Assembly (NCBI RefSeq): GCF_036373705.1 | Contig: NC_089852.1 | Location: forward strand, 1,026,501 to 1,090,500 | Reading direction: 5' to 3' | Origin: Amia ocellicauda | Taxonomy: Eukaryota; Chordata; Actinopteri; Amiiformes; Amiidae | Length of the DNA stretch: 64,000 bases | Shown here: one piece after another, positions 11,101 through 20,600 of the stretch | Numbering within the stretch: the first letter of the stretch is position 1 | How the letters are laid out: each line of letters starts with the position of its first letter | Notes under the pieces: model-generated | Database searches by the model: none | Told to the model about the DNA's origin: nothing | The model's input: the letters and a program-made list of their open reading frames with translations, nothing else | Position numbers and translations under genes: made by a program

Positions 11101-14100
11101 CAAACCTTCCCCCTTACCTGGTCTCTGGGTCCATTTTGACCGTCTTGTGTCGGTTCCGCCGCCTCTCCCACTGCTCAGCCAATCGGTGGCCCGCCACCTG
11201 GATCACCTGACAGGAAGGGGTCCCTTTCCGCCTGTCCAAGCCAATCAGCAGCTGGTAGCACTGCAGCTGGGCCCGCCCCCCAGCAGAGAAGAGCAATGTG
11301 GAGAAGCAGGAGGCTGCGGGGCTGACCATCTGTCCGTCTGTCAGTCCATCCGTCTGTCTGTCTCCCCCTCCCTCTCTGGCTCTCTCAGGGACCGTGGCCA
11401 GAGCTCGCACGCTGGACAGGTGGTCCGTGATGACCGCCAGCACGGTGACTGTCCCACAGAGTGGCCGCAGCCCCAGCACGCTCAGCGCTGTGTCCTCCCC
11501 CCCGGTAACCAGCACCTCCCACCCGGGCCCACCTCCTCCCCCCCCGACCCGGCCCAGGCGGCACACGCAGCCCACCCCCCGGCCGTGCAGCCCTGCCTTC
11601 AGCTCCCGGGGCCTCTCGAACCCACCCCTGCCACGCCCCCGGGACAGGAACACGGCGCCCTGCTTCACGAAGACGAAGGACAGGTCCCGGCCGTCCGTCC
11701 TGGGGGGTCTGCAGTGTCCCCAGGAGCGGTGCCCCCCCCCGCAGCGCACGGACAGCAGCCTCTCCAGCCGGACGGGGTCCCACACCACGAAATCCACTGA
11801 CTGGAACCCCATCACCAGGAACCTGCCCCCTCCCTGCCCCACTGCTCTGCTCTCCCCTCCACCCTCCTCTCGCCCTCTTTCCAGCAGCGCCTCGGCTCCT
11901 CCTCCCCCTCTATTGCTCCGCCTGCTTCCCTGCACACTCACCCTCTCCCCTCCTCCCACCCCAAGACCATCCATCTCTCTCCATTCCTTCTCTCCCTCTG
12001 TCAGCTCCTCTTCCTCCTCTTCTTCCAGGAACAGAACCCTCTCTACCCAGTCCATTCCCCGGCAGGCTCGCTGGGCGCGCAGAACCTCCAGGGCCTCCTC
12101 CCTCCCCTCCCTCTCATCCCTCACTCCCCCTCTCCAGAGTCCCAGTGCTCTGATACAGCCGTCCCGACCCGTGCTGTACAGCAGCTCCCCCCGGCACGAC
12201 AGAGAGGTGACCCCCTGCTTGCCATGCAGCCCGAACAGAACCGAGACCGGGCCCAGCGCGCTATTACCATCCCCATCCCCCTCCCCCTCCCCCTCCCCGT
12301 CTCTCTCCTTCAGTCTATCCTTCTCTACTCCTCCCTGCCCCAGCTGTTCTCTCTTCCCCTTTACCTCTCCCAAAACCTCCCTCTCAACTAGCCACTTTGC
12401 ATCCTCCTTCTCCCTCCTCTCCCTCTCCCCCTCTCTCCTGTCCCTGTACAGCAGCACTGACCCCCTCCTGTCTCCACAGGCCCACAGCGCCCCCTGTAGG
12501 GGCTCCACTGTGGTCAGCCAGCGTTTTGCGCACAGGGGCAGCAGGAACGGGCAGAGGGGAGCCACGCTGAGCTGCCCCTCGCCCTCCCCTTCTCCGTCTA
12601 TCTGTCCTTCCCTCCATCCATCTCTCCTACCTCCCTCTCTCTCCCTCTCCTCGTCTCCTGCCTGCTCCCTCTCTCTATCATCCTCCCCCTCCCCCTCCAT
12701 CACACACACCTCCCAGCGGTACACCAGCCCCTCCGCCCCCGACGCAAACAGCTGCCACCTCCCCCTCCCTGTGTCCCTCCCTGTCTGCCTGGCCCAGTGC
12801 AGGCTGTGTATCTTGCCGCAGCCGGCCCGGAGCTCTACGGTGCCCCCTGGCTGGAAGAGAGGAAACACTCGCACTTTGCCCCCCAGGCTCCCGACCGCAC
12901 ACAGCACCCCCTCTCCTCCGTCTGCCTCCCCCTCGCTCAGCTCCATCACACTGTACGACTGGAAATCACGGTCCTCCTGTGCCCCTCCCAGCTGCTGCCA
13001 GCCCCCCACCGCCTCCCCGGTGTGGAGGTACAGCCCCCCCTCATCCGTCAGCACTACGACCTGCGGTTCTGCCCCTGCCCCCCCCTGCACCAACCGCACA
13101 ATCTTGGGAGCCCCCCGGCCCTGGAAACGTAGGTCACAGAGCGAGCGAGAGGGGCTGGGGGCGGGGCTAGAGATGGGTCTCTCTCCCTCTGTCTCGCTGT
13201 CTCTCTCTCCGCATCCCTCTGTCTTTCCCTCCTCCCTCTTGGTCCCCATCTCCTCCTCCTCTCCCTCTCCCTCTCCCTCCCCTCCGATCCTCCACAGCCA
13301 AATCCCTCCGTCCGCCCCTCCGGTCGCCACCCACCCGCCTCCGCTGACTGCCAGCGCCCGCACCCCGCCCGTGCGGTGCCCTTTCAGCCTCCGGGCCACC
13401 TTGCCGCGGCGCCCGTCCCACAGCAGGCAGAGGGAGTCCTCCCCGGCACTGACCAGCCGTCCGGTCGGGGTGAGCCGGACGGTGAAGACCCGGGCCTGGT
13501 GTCCGTACAGAACCCGCAGGCAGGGCGCCTCCTCCACCCCGCAGCCCGCCGCCCCGCCCAGCGCCCCGACCCCCCACAGGCGCACGCTGCGGTCATCTGA
13601 GGCCGAGGCCAGCCACCGCCCCCCCACCCCACCATGCGCCAGGCCGAAGATGACCCCGCCGTGACCCCGCAGGCGCCGCTCCACCTGGCACGGCCCAGCC
13701 TCCTCCCTCCTACTCCCTCCCTCTCCACATCTCTCCCCCTCTCCTCCTCCTCCTCCTCCCCCAGGTCTCCACAGCACCACCTGGTTGAACACTGTCCCTC
13801 CCACCAGAACCAGGCCGGCCCAGCTGGGCCCGGTGAGCAGGGCGGAGTACAGCAGGCAGCCCTCCTGGCACTGGGCCTGGGCCAAGACCACCTGAGCCCA
13901 AGGGTCCAACAGAACCGCCGCGTTGTGGGCCAGAACCACTGCCAGGTACCGGCTATCCTCCAGCCAGCACGCCTCCCAAACCCAGTCCTGCAGCTCCCAC
14001 AGCGGGCACAGCTCCGCCAGCCTGGCACCGTCCCGCCCGTTCCCCCTCTTGCACATCTCTGCTTCTCCTCCTGCCCCACTCAACCTGCTCCCTCCCTCCT

Positions 14101-15224
14101 CCTCACACACCCTTCCAATACTCTCCATCTTTCCTCCTCCTCCTCCCGCACTCCTCCCCTCGCTCAGCTCCACCACGCTCACTGCCTTGCCCCCGAACAC
14201 CGCCAGCAGCACTCCTCCCCGTCCTGCACCCTCCCCCTGAGGCCCGGACCCTTGTGTGTGTTCTGGGTCTCCCTGCCCCAGTTCTGGCTTGGTCACGCGC
14301 CCCAGTCTCTCCTCCTGGGGGGGGGCTGGCGGAGACACCTGTCCAGCCCTGGCATCTCCTGGTTCCCACTCTGCCTCGCCTGCTCTCCTGGCCCGGGGCC
14401 ATGGCGCCGGGCGGATGCCATGGATGCGGTGGTTTCTGAGCACGCTCAGTTTGGCATAAGGCACTGAGGGGGCGAGGCTGGCTGTCTTCAGGCTGAACGC
14501 TGAGAGGATTGGACCCTCACCTGTAACACACACACAGACAGACACACTTTTGAACCTTTTTCAATTTTCCTTTTGTCAATGTAAAATACTATTTTATTTG
14601 GTAAAGTATTTTACAATACAGATAAAAACATTCAAAACTAATTTTAATTCTCGTGATTTAAAATTTGTTAAAATCAATATTCTAAAATCACTTAAAAAAT
14701 GTAAAATCTTAAGTGATTAATGTAAACAGAATACATGAACATGAAGTGCATAAAACAATAAAACAAACTTGTGATTAAAGCAAAACTGCAAACCAACAAA
14801 AAGGTCAAATACATTGAAATTAACTGAAAATGCACCGGACAAAGCAAAAAAGAAATAAAACGATAAAATAAAAAACAAACCAAAACAGTCCGATGCATTT
14901 AAAATTATAACCAAACGGCCAATGTATTTGACAAAAGAAAAAAACTGAACAAAACCAACCAAATACCCAAACTAGTGCTTTTAAAATCAACTAAATCTTT
15001 AAAAACAGTTAAAATTCATTTTTTTTAAGTCTTTTTTTTTTAAAAACAATCTTTTGTCTTTTGTCAATGTAAGTCAAAACTACTTCTGTTGAAAGAATGA
15101 ATGAATGAATGAATGAATGAATGAGTGGGTTGCACACCTGCCTCCTTGCCTCACCTGAGAGCAGGTATTCCTCCCCCAGGAACTCCAGTGCAGTGACCGG
15201 GGCAATCAGTGCGGGCGACTCCAT
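7625..15224 (-). CDS. WDR6: WDR6, WD repeat protein 6 (six coding exons)
   Basis: WDR6 is the vertebrate counterpart of yeast Trm734/Rtt10, the WD-repeat partner of FTSJ1 in 2'-O-methylation of the tRNA wobble position (known of the family). Coding exons, 5' to 3' on the minus strand, are 15155-15224, 11118-14520, 9070-9156, 8845-8961, 8645-8751 and 7625-8178. They sum to 4338 nt, 1445 residues plus stop. Recognisable pieces are [13 protein letters not shown] at the start; the WD units around [21 protein letters not shown] and ADGGIWLW (residues about 330-435); KMDPETRYMSLAV across the exon 2/3 join; [15 protein letters not shown]; and [20 protein letters not shown]. Human WDR6 is about 1121 residues; the excess here is Glu/Gly/Arg-rich low-complexity sequence inside exon 2. 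The ATG (GGGATGGAG) is followed by the family's N-terminal pattern. Confidence 0.93.
8179..8644. repeat. Degenerate AC/GA-rich tandem repeat in WDR6 intron 5
   Basis: GAGACAGACACAG-type units contain a longer recurring segment (GAGAAACAAATG...GATGGACACAGA) seen about three times between 8200 and 8530. It fills the intron. Confidence 0.7.
8645..8751 (-). CDS. WDR6: WDR6 coding exon 5
   Basis: The acceptor CTCTTCCAG lies before 8751 and the donor CAGG|GTCAGT after 8645. It encodes [20 protein letters not shown], a WD blade strongly typical of the WDR6 C-terminus. Confidence 0.92.
8845..8961 (-). CDS. WDR6: WDR6 coding exon 4
   Basis: The acceptor CTCTCCAG and donor GCAGCAG|GTAAGG bound the exon. 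The frame gives [20 protein letters not shown] then [18 protein letters not shown]. Phase is continuous with both neighbours. Confidence 0.9.
9070..9156 (-). CDS. WDR6: WDR6 coding exon 3
   Basis: The acceptor TTCCCTGGCAG and donor GTGAG|GTGAGA bound the exon. It encodes [20 protein letters not shown] then AGCSDGAV, the segment that follows the conserved DPETR in this family. Confidence 0.92.
9196..9903 (-). mobile_element. CR1-like LINE 3' fragment, antisense, in WDR6 intron 2
   Basis: The fragment begins with ACATAAGAACATAAGAAC (the reverse of the family's 3' tail). It can be followed base by base against the plus-strand copies at 16419-17141 and 57236-58079, back to the segment ...GCATGAGAAAGACCTAGGAG. 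It therefore covers the 3' part of the RT ORF plus the tail and is truncated at its 5' end. A tract of T/A near 9800-9840 is an expansion of the poly-A-like segment in the other copies. No open ORF remains. Confidence 0.85.
9983..10882 (-). mobile_element. Tc1/mariner DNA transposon, internally deleted
   Basis: The terminal inverted repeats are 9983-10011 and 10854-10882; 27 of 29 bases match. Both ends show TA, as expected for Tc1/mariner target duplication. On the minus strand the transposase can be read as an N-terminal helix-turn-helix part (10138-10509) ending at WSDES (first catalytic Asp). It is fused out of frame to [16 protein letters not shown] (10017-10322; contains the catalytic Glu). 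The block that carries the second catalytic Asp is deleted. The element is about 0.9 kb instead of the usual 1.3-1.7 kb, so it cannot move by itself. It sits in WDR6 intron 2, in the same orientation as the gene. Confidence 0.93.
11118..14520 (-). CDS. WDR6: WDR6 coding exon 2 (3.4 kb)
   Basis: The acceptor TGTGTTACAG lies before 14520 and the donor GACCAG|GTAAGG after 11118. It is one uninterrupted frame of 1134 codons. It holds most of the propellers: [66 protein letters not shown], and later [20 protein letters not shown]. Between them are acidic or mixed-charge low-complexity inserts ([36 protein letters not shown]) coded by GAGGGA/GAAGAG-type repeats. Reverse-strand open frames here, up to 788 codons, are shadows. 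Confidence 0.92.
14521..15154. other. WDR6 intron 1, AT-rich
   Basis: The intron is AT-rich with A/T homopolymers and (GAAT)n at about 15096-15125. No gene or repeat family is recognised. Confidence 0.6.
15155..15224 (-). CDS. WDR6: WDR6 coding exon 1
   Basis: The ATG is at 15222-15224 and the donor CTCTCAG|GTGAGG follows base 15155. It encodes [20 protein letters not shown] then LLS and the first base of Gly. The pattern PVTALEFLG...LLSGEGP is the conserved N-terminus of WDR6, which fixes the start. Confidence 0.88.
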
Positions 15225-15313
15225 CCCTCACTCCCTGGGGCTGAGCGAGAAAGAGAGAGAAAAAGACGATGCTGGACGTCATTCTCTCGTACTACAAACT
15301 GGGCAGCACCCAG

Positions 15314-15332
15314 ACTACATTTCCCAGAATCC
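15314..15332. promoter_or_regulatory. ZNF143/THAP11-type (SBS) promoter motif
   Basis: ACTACATTTCCCAGAATCC closely matches the ACTACAATTCCCAGCATGC consensus bound by ZNF143/STAF with THAP11. It lies about 90 bp upstream of the WDR6 start codon, where such sites usually act near transcription starts of housekeeping genes. Confidence 0.6.
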
Positions 15333-15595
15333 CACGCAGCGCCCGTGCCATTTTCGGCAGCGTGTGAATATGCAATAAGAGACTTTTCGCACTGCTAGGA
15401 TTTAGATACCACCGATTGATATATGCGGCCACTTGAATGCATACACTGGGGCGGTTTTGATGTTTATACACACATTAGCGCGGGTAACTGTCGTTATGTT
15501 TACTGGTCTAAAGTCAAACCGCTTTACGTGCGTCTCCACACCGGCCGCGCCGCCGCGATGGACGGCAGGTCAGGGACGCTGCGCTAAACGCACGT

Positions 15596-15603
15596 ACTTC
15601 CGG
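15596..15603 (-). promoter_or_regulatory. ETS/GABP-type motif
   Basis: ACTTCCGG (CCGGAAGT on the other strand) lies in a CpG-rich stretch (about 15525-15650) of the spacer between WDR6 and NCKIPSD. This is motif evidence only. Confidence 0.35.
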
Positions 15604-15659
15604 GTAACAGTCAGAATCCAGATCCGCTCCGACAGCGCCTTCCTCCGCAGAAACCGTGT

Positions 15660-16418
15660 CATTTATTTATAGCGATATACACGTGTGTTTATTGTTATTG
15701 TCTCTGCTGCTTCATTTCGTGCTCCCCTGCCCTCTCGGATTCCGTCCACATGGGACACATGCGGGATCAGCTGGCCAATCACAGAGCTGTATGCCGGTCT
15801 GTGTCTTGGTACGGCGAGCCGCTTGTGACATGCGACCAGATGAGGCTAATGCGTTTTTCCTCCGTCAAGGAAAACAATTACGGGACTCTGGCTTCTTATT
15901 ATTGTCGTTTTTCAGTTCTATTATTATTGATTTTTAAAATAATATAATGAATACACTTGTATGTTATAATAGTACTATTAACGAACGTATGTATTTACTT
16001 TTTGAATGTATTACAGGAACGAGTGAGTGACACACTATCACACTGTAACCTCCATACAGTACTATTACTAAACTACACTACTACTCAGCCTTTTAAAAAG
16101 ACCATTTTAATTGGATAAAATATCCCCATATTGTCCCTTATATTAGTGTATCCATCTGCTTTCTATTTATCTATTACTAGCACTTTATATTTATTTTGTA
16201 AGTCACCCTGGACAAGGGCGTCTGCTAAGAAAGAAAGAAATAATAATAATATTAAGTACATAAATGTAAATATTCTATATTCTTGAATCACTTTCCACTG
16301 GCATTTTAATAGTATGCTCTGTGTTGATGGGACAATATGGCTACCACTTAAAACAAAAACACTATCAATAAATAAGTATTAAAATTTTTTTTTTTTTAAA
16401 GAACTCACTTGTAGGTCT
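15660..16418. other. AT-rich spacer between WDR6 and NCKIPSD
   Basis: No coding potential is visible. It contains a copy of a dispersed fish-type repeat at 16197-16232 (see separate entry) and short poly-T near 16385-16397. The rest shows nothing recognisable. Confidence 0.5.
16197..16232 (-). repeat. Dispersed repeat core (GCAGACGCCCTT type)
   Basis: Read on the minus strand, it gives CTTAGCAGACGCCCTTGTCC then AGGGTGACTTAC, matching the copy at 35321-35366 in the opposite orientation. Such a core is widespread in fish genomes; I do not assign its class. Confidence 0.5.
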
Positions 16419-17141
16419 ACTTAGATAATATTCAGTTGTGTGCGACACCTGGCAGATGAAATTCAATGTGGACAAGTGCAAGGTAATACATGCAGGTAAC
16501 AAAAATGTCCAGTATAATTACACTATGGGAGGAACAGATCTAGATGAAGTAACGCATGAGAAAGACCTAGGAGTCTATGTGGACTCCTCACTTACTCCAT
16601 CCAAACAATGTGGGGAAGCAATAAAAAAGGCAAACAGGATGTTAGGGTATATTGTCAAAAGTGCAGAATTGAGGGCAGTGATGTTCAGACTGTACAATGC
16701 ACTAGTTCCTCATCTGGATACTGTGGACAGTTCTGGGCTCCACACTTCAAGAAAGATATCGCTGCTCTAGAGGCAGTTCAGAGGAGAGCAACCAGACTTA
16801 TTCCAGGTCTGAAGGGAATGTCCTACTGAGAGACTGAGGACCTGAACCTTTTCACCCTGGAACAGAGGAGACTACGTGGGGACTTGATTCAAGTCTTCAA
16901 AATCATGAAGGGCATCGACCACATCAAACCAGAGGAGCTTTTCCAGATCAGCAGCGACACACGCACCCGGGACACAAATGGAAATTGGGCTTCAAGGCAT
17001 TCAAGACAGAAAACAGCAGACACTTCTTCACACAGAGAGGCGTCTCAATCTGAACAAACTCCCCAGTCCCCGAGCTCGATGGGGTGAATGGGGTGAATGG
17101 GGTGAATGGCCTCCTCTGGTTTGGACACTGTCTTATGTTCT
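16419..17141 (+). mobile_element. CR1-like LINE 3' fragment
   Basis: It starts at CTTAGATAATATTCAGTTGT and contains the RT C-terminal segment ([52 protein letters not shown]). It ends with GGACACTGTCTTATGTTCT. It is frame-shifted relative to the copy at 57236-58079, for example by a short deletion at ALVPHLDT. It stops about 300 bp upstream of the NCKIPSD ATG. Confidence 0.88.
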
Positions 17142-17310
17142 CTGAGTGGTGACCGATGCGCGCTCACGACGCCGGCGGGACCGAGCCTTCACTGAGACGC
17201 GCCTGCGCGCTGCGGAGGAGACGGGGGCGTGCGCGCCAGTGTCGCCGTGCGTGCGCGCCCCCTGCAGTGTTTACCAGCGCGGCGGACGGAGGGATCCGTG
17301 CGGGAGAACA

Positions 17311-17358
<48 letters not shown>

Positions 17359-17448
17359 AACAGGGAGCAGAGCAGAGACGACGCAGTGTGGCAGGTCATA
17401 CCAGACTGCTCTCAGGGCGGGGAAGACACTCGGCCGGTCCGGCCCGCC
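17142..17448 (+). promoter_or_regulatory. NCKIPSD promoter/5' UTR, CpG-rich
   Basis: The stretch is GC- and CpG-rich (GCGCGCCTGCGCGCTGCGG-like) with a (GA)n tract at 17312-17355 that would fall in the 5' UTR. No TATA box is seen. The CR1 fragment ends exactly where this island begins. Confidence 0.5.
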
Positions 17449-17619
17449 ATGTACCGCTCTCTGCACTCGTTCCGCTCCCCGGAGCCCAACTCCCTGCGCT
17501 TCTCCGCCGGAGAGACCTTCCTGATCCTGGAGCGCAGCAACCAGCACTGGTGGCTCGGGTCCCGGTCCAGCTCGGGGGAGAGCGGCTACATCCCCGCCTC
17601 CTACATCGAGAAGATCCAG
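17449..17619 (+). CDS. NCKIPSD: NCKIPSD exon 1 (SH3 domain)
   Basis: The ATG is at 17449-17451 in context GCCCGCCATGT and the donor is ATCCAG|GTAGGA. The 57 codons cover the complete SH3 fold; phase 0 at the end. Confidence 0.93.
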
Positions 17620-20600
17620 GTAGGAGCCCGCGGTACCGGACTGAGCCGACCCGAACCGACCCAACCCACGGACTGTCCGGAGAGGGAGGGAGGGAGGGAG
17701 GGAGAGGGAGACGGTCCAGATTTGATTGCAGTCCAGGGGGGGTGCAGCTCATAACAAACCCGAATTAAATAAGTAAATGCGTTGTTATGAATGTAATCTG
17801 TAATTGATGAAAATGGCTCTTAATATGATTCTGTCATAAAATCCATCTTATCGGCACTTTTGATTCAGTATTTGCCTTCAAGGCAATTATGATTATTATT
17901 GTGTTGGTGTTGTTGTTGAAACTGGTCTTGACATCAGCTGTCAATGGTCCCTGCTGACAGAGATACGTGACCTTGTCTCATAACCATCAGCAGCCCCCCC
18001 AGGCAGAGCTGCACCCCACCCCAGCACCCTGTACAGAGACCCCCACCCCAGCACCCTGTACAGAGACCCCCACCCCAGCAGCCTGTACAGAGACCCCCAC
18101 CCCAGCACCCTGTACAGAGACCCCCATGCTCACTTCCTGTGTGTTGAGAATAGTCATTGTGAGCCGATGGTCAGACAGCTCTGAGGAGTCGTGCACTGAA
18201 ATGCATTGAAATGATCATCTGCTGTATTGTGCTGTTCTGCACTGCACTGCACCACACCGCACAATACTGCACCCCACCCCACCACACCACACTGCACCCC
18301 ACCACACAATACTGCACCCCACCACACAATACTGCACCCCACCACACCACACTGCACCACACCGCAAAATACTGCACAATACTGCACCCCACCACACAAT
18401 ACTGCACCCCACCACACCACACTGCACCCCACCACACAATACTGCACCCCACCCCACCACACCACACTGCACCCCACCACACAATACTGCACCCCACCAC
18501 ACAATACTGCACCCCACCCCACCACATCACACTGCACCCCACCACACAATACTGCACCACACCGCACAATACTGCACCCCACCACACCACACTGCACCAC
18601 ACCGCACAATACTGCACCCCACCACACAATACTGCACCCCACCACACAATACTCGACTGCACAACCGCACCACACCGTATAGCACAACACCTCACTGCAC
18701 CGCACAACCGCACAGCACGGCACTGTACCACACCGCACAGAGTGAGTGTGTGTGTTTGAGAGACAGTGAGAGAGAGATGAGAAACTGTGCCGGGGTGAGG
18801 GACACTGGGGGGGAGATGAGGGGAGACGCCTGGGGACTTCAACTAGCAGCTCAAACACAGGGACTGATGAAGGTGATGATGACGAGGGTGCATCAATAAA
18901 TATTAAGATTCAGGCGTCAAGAAAGAGAGGGGTCTGCCTGTCCTCTTACTGATGACACGCACACGCACACACACACACACACACACAGCCAGCCCTTCAC
19001 AAGACAATCAGGTTTGTTTGTTTGTTTATTTAGGCAGGGATTCAATTACACAGTCCTCCTCTGGCAACCGATTCCTTTAATCCGTCTGTGAAGAGCTGAG
19101 ACAGGGATGATAATTTCACAGGAGAGAGAAAGCGAGGCAGACAGAGAGTGTGGGGGTGGGAGGCTGGCTGGGCTCCCCGAGTGTTGTGTTGTTGTTTTGT
19201 TTTGTTCTCGCTGCGCTCTGACTGCGTTACCCAGAGCTGCCGAGACGCTGTCTGCCTAATAAGGATGATGATGAAAACTGCACAATTCCCCTCATGGTCT
19301 CTTCTGTTGGTCGGTCGCTCGGTCGGTTGGTTGTCGGTTGTTCATTAATTAAGTAATTAATATATTTATCTGGCCCAGATTGGACCGGTGCCCTGTGTGT
19401 GTGTGAGAAGCTCTTGTGTGGGTTGTGCTGTGCTCCCTCACAATGGGGGCATTGAGACTCCAGCAGCTGCTCCCCCTGCTACACCCCCCTGCAGACCAGA
19501 CTCCGTCCCCAATGAGACTGGAGACTGGACCGCAGGGAGACTGCAGTGTTCTGTTGTGCACTGTACTGCAATGCACTGGACTAGAATGGACTGGACTGGA
19601 CTGGACTGGACTTTCCTTTACTGAACTATAATACAACAGCTGTACCGGACCAGACTGGACTTGGTGGTTTTCTGGAGTGTCATGAACTACTGGATTTGTA
19701 CTGGACTGGACTGTTCTGGGATTTAATTAAGTGGATGTGACAGGACTGGGCTGGACTAATACAGAACAGTCTGGACAGTGCAGGATAATAAAGGCGTCCA
19801 AACCTCCCTGGGCCAGTACCGCCCCTGTAGTGCGGCAGAGGTGTGTGTTTTCTGGGGCCCGGCTGGGGGAGTTCTTGGGTTCTGGGTGTGAGCAGTGCGG
19901 GCCAGCTGCTGTGACGCACAGCTCAGTCTGTTCTATTTCTATCAGGGAAGGATAATTGACTGATTAATTAATCAGCTAACGAGGTCCACACTGCACTGCC
20001 GGGGGAGGAGAGAGGCAGAGATCCAATTGGGAGATTCGCTGACTCGAGCCCTCAGGGGGTGAACCAGAGAGCCAGACCAGCTGAGAGTGGGAGAGAAATT
20101 AAAGCGACACAACAGTATAATCTAATCACTGCAGAGTTTCTATTTCTGCTGCGTTATTCTGGGCCGACATCTGTCCCGGCTGCGGTGCGTTGTGTGCTGT
20201 GTGTCCTTCTGGCCTGCGGCCCTTATGTAAGCTCAGCACAGCAGCTGGGTCGCGTGTCCACAAGCTGTGTCATCGCCTGGTCTTCTGTACTCTGTCTGTT
20301 CTCTCACACCACCGCGGCGCGGAGACACAGGGCCTGCAGCGACCGAGACACAGAGTCACTGTCAATGTGTCTCGGTCGCTACAGGCCCTGCGTCTCCGCG
20401 GTGTGAGTTACACGAGCCGTGTCAGCCGGGCGTACACTGTATGTGTCGGCGTGTCTCACCAGGGGGTAGCAGGCTGTGTGTAGATATGCCTTGTCTGTTA
20501 GCGGTGCCCATTTGTTGTGTGTGTACGCAGTGTGTATCAGCAATGTACACATATGTACAGTGTGTACAGTGTGTGTCATAGAAAGTCGACACCCTCTTGA

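Noticed and set aside
11298..13664. Plus-strand open frame of 788 codons rich in Pro/Ser
   Set aside because: It is the exact antisense of WDR6 exon 2, whose minus frame matches a known family. Low stop frequency follows from the GC-rich, GAG/GGA-biased codons.
18154..18858. Open frames of 150-234 codons on both strands near 18.2-18.8 kb
   Set aside because: They are translations of the 20-bp CACAATACTGCACCCC minisatellite.
20303..20407. Calling the hairpin a microRNA gene
   Set aside because: There is no resemblance to a known microRNA seed family and no expression evidence; the stem is longer and more perfect than most animal precursors.
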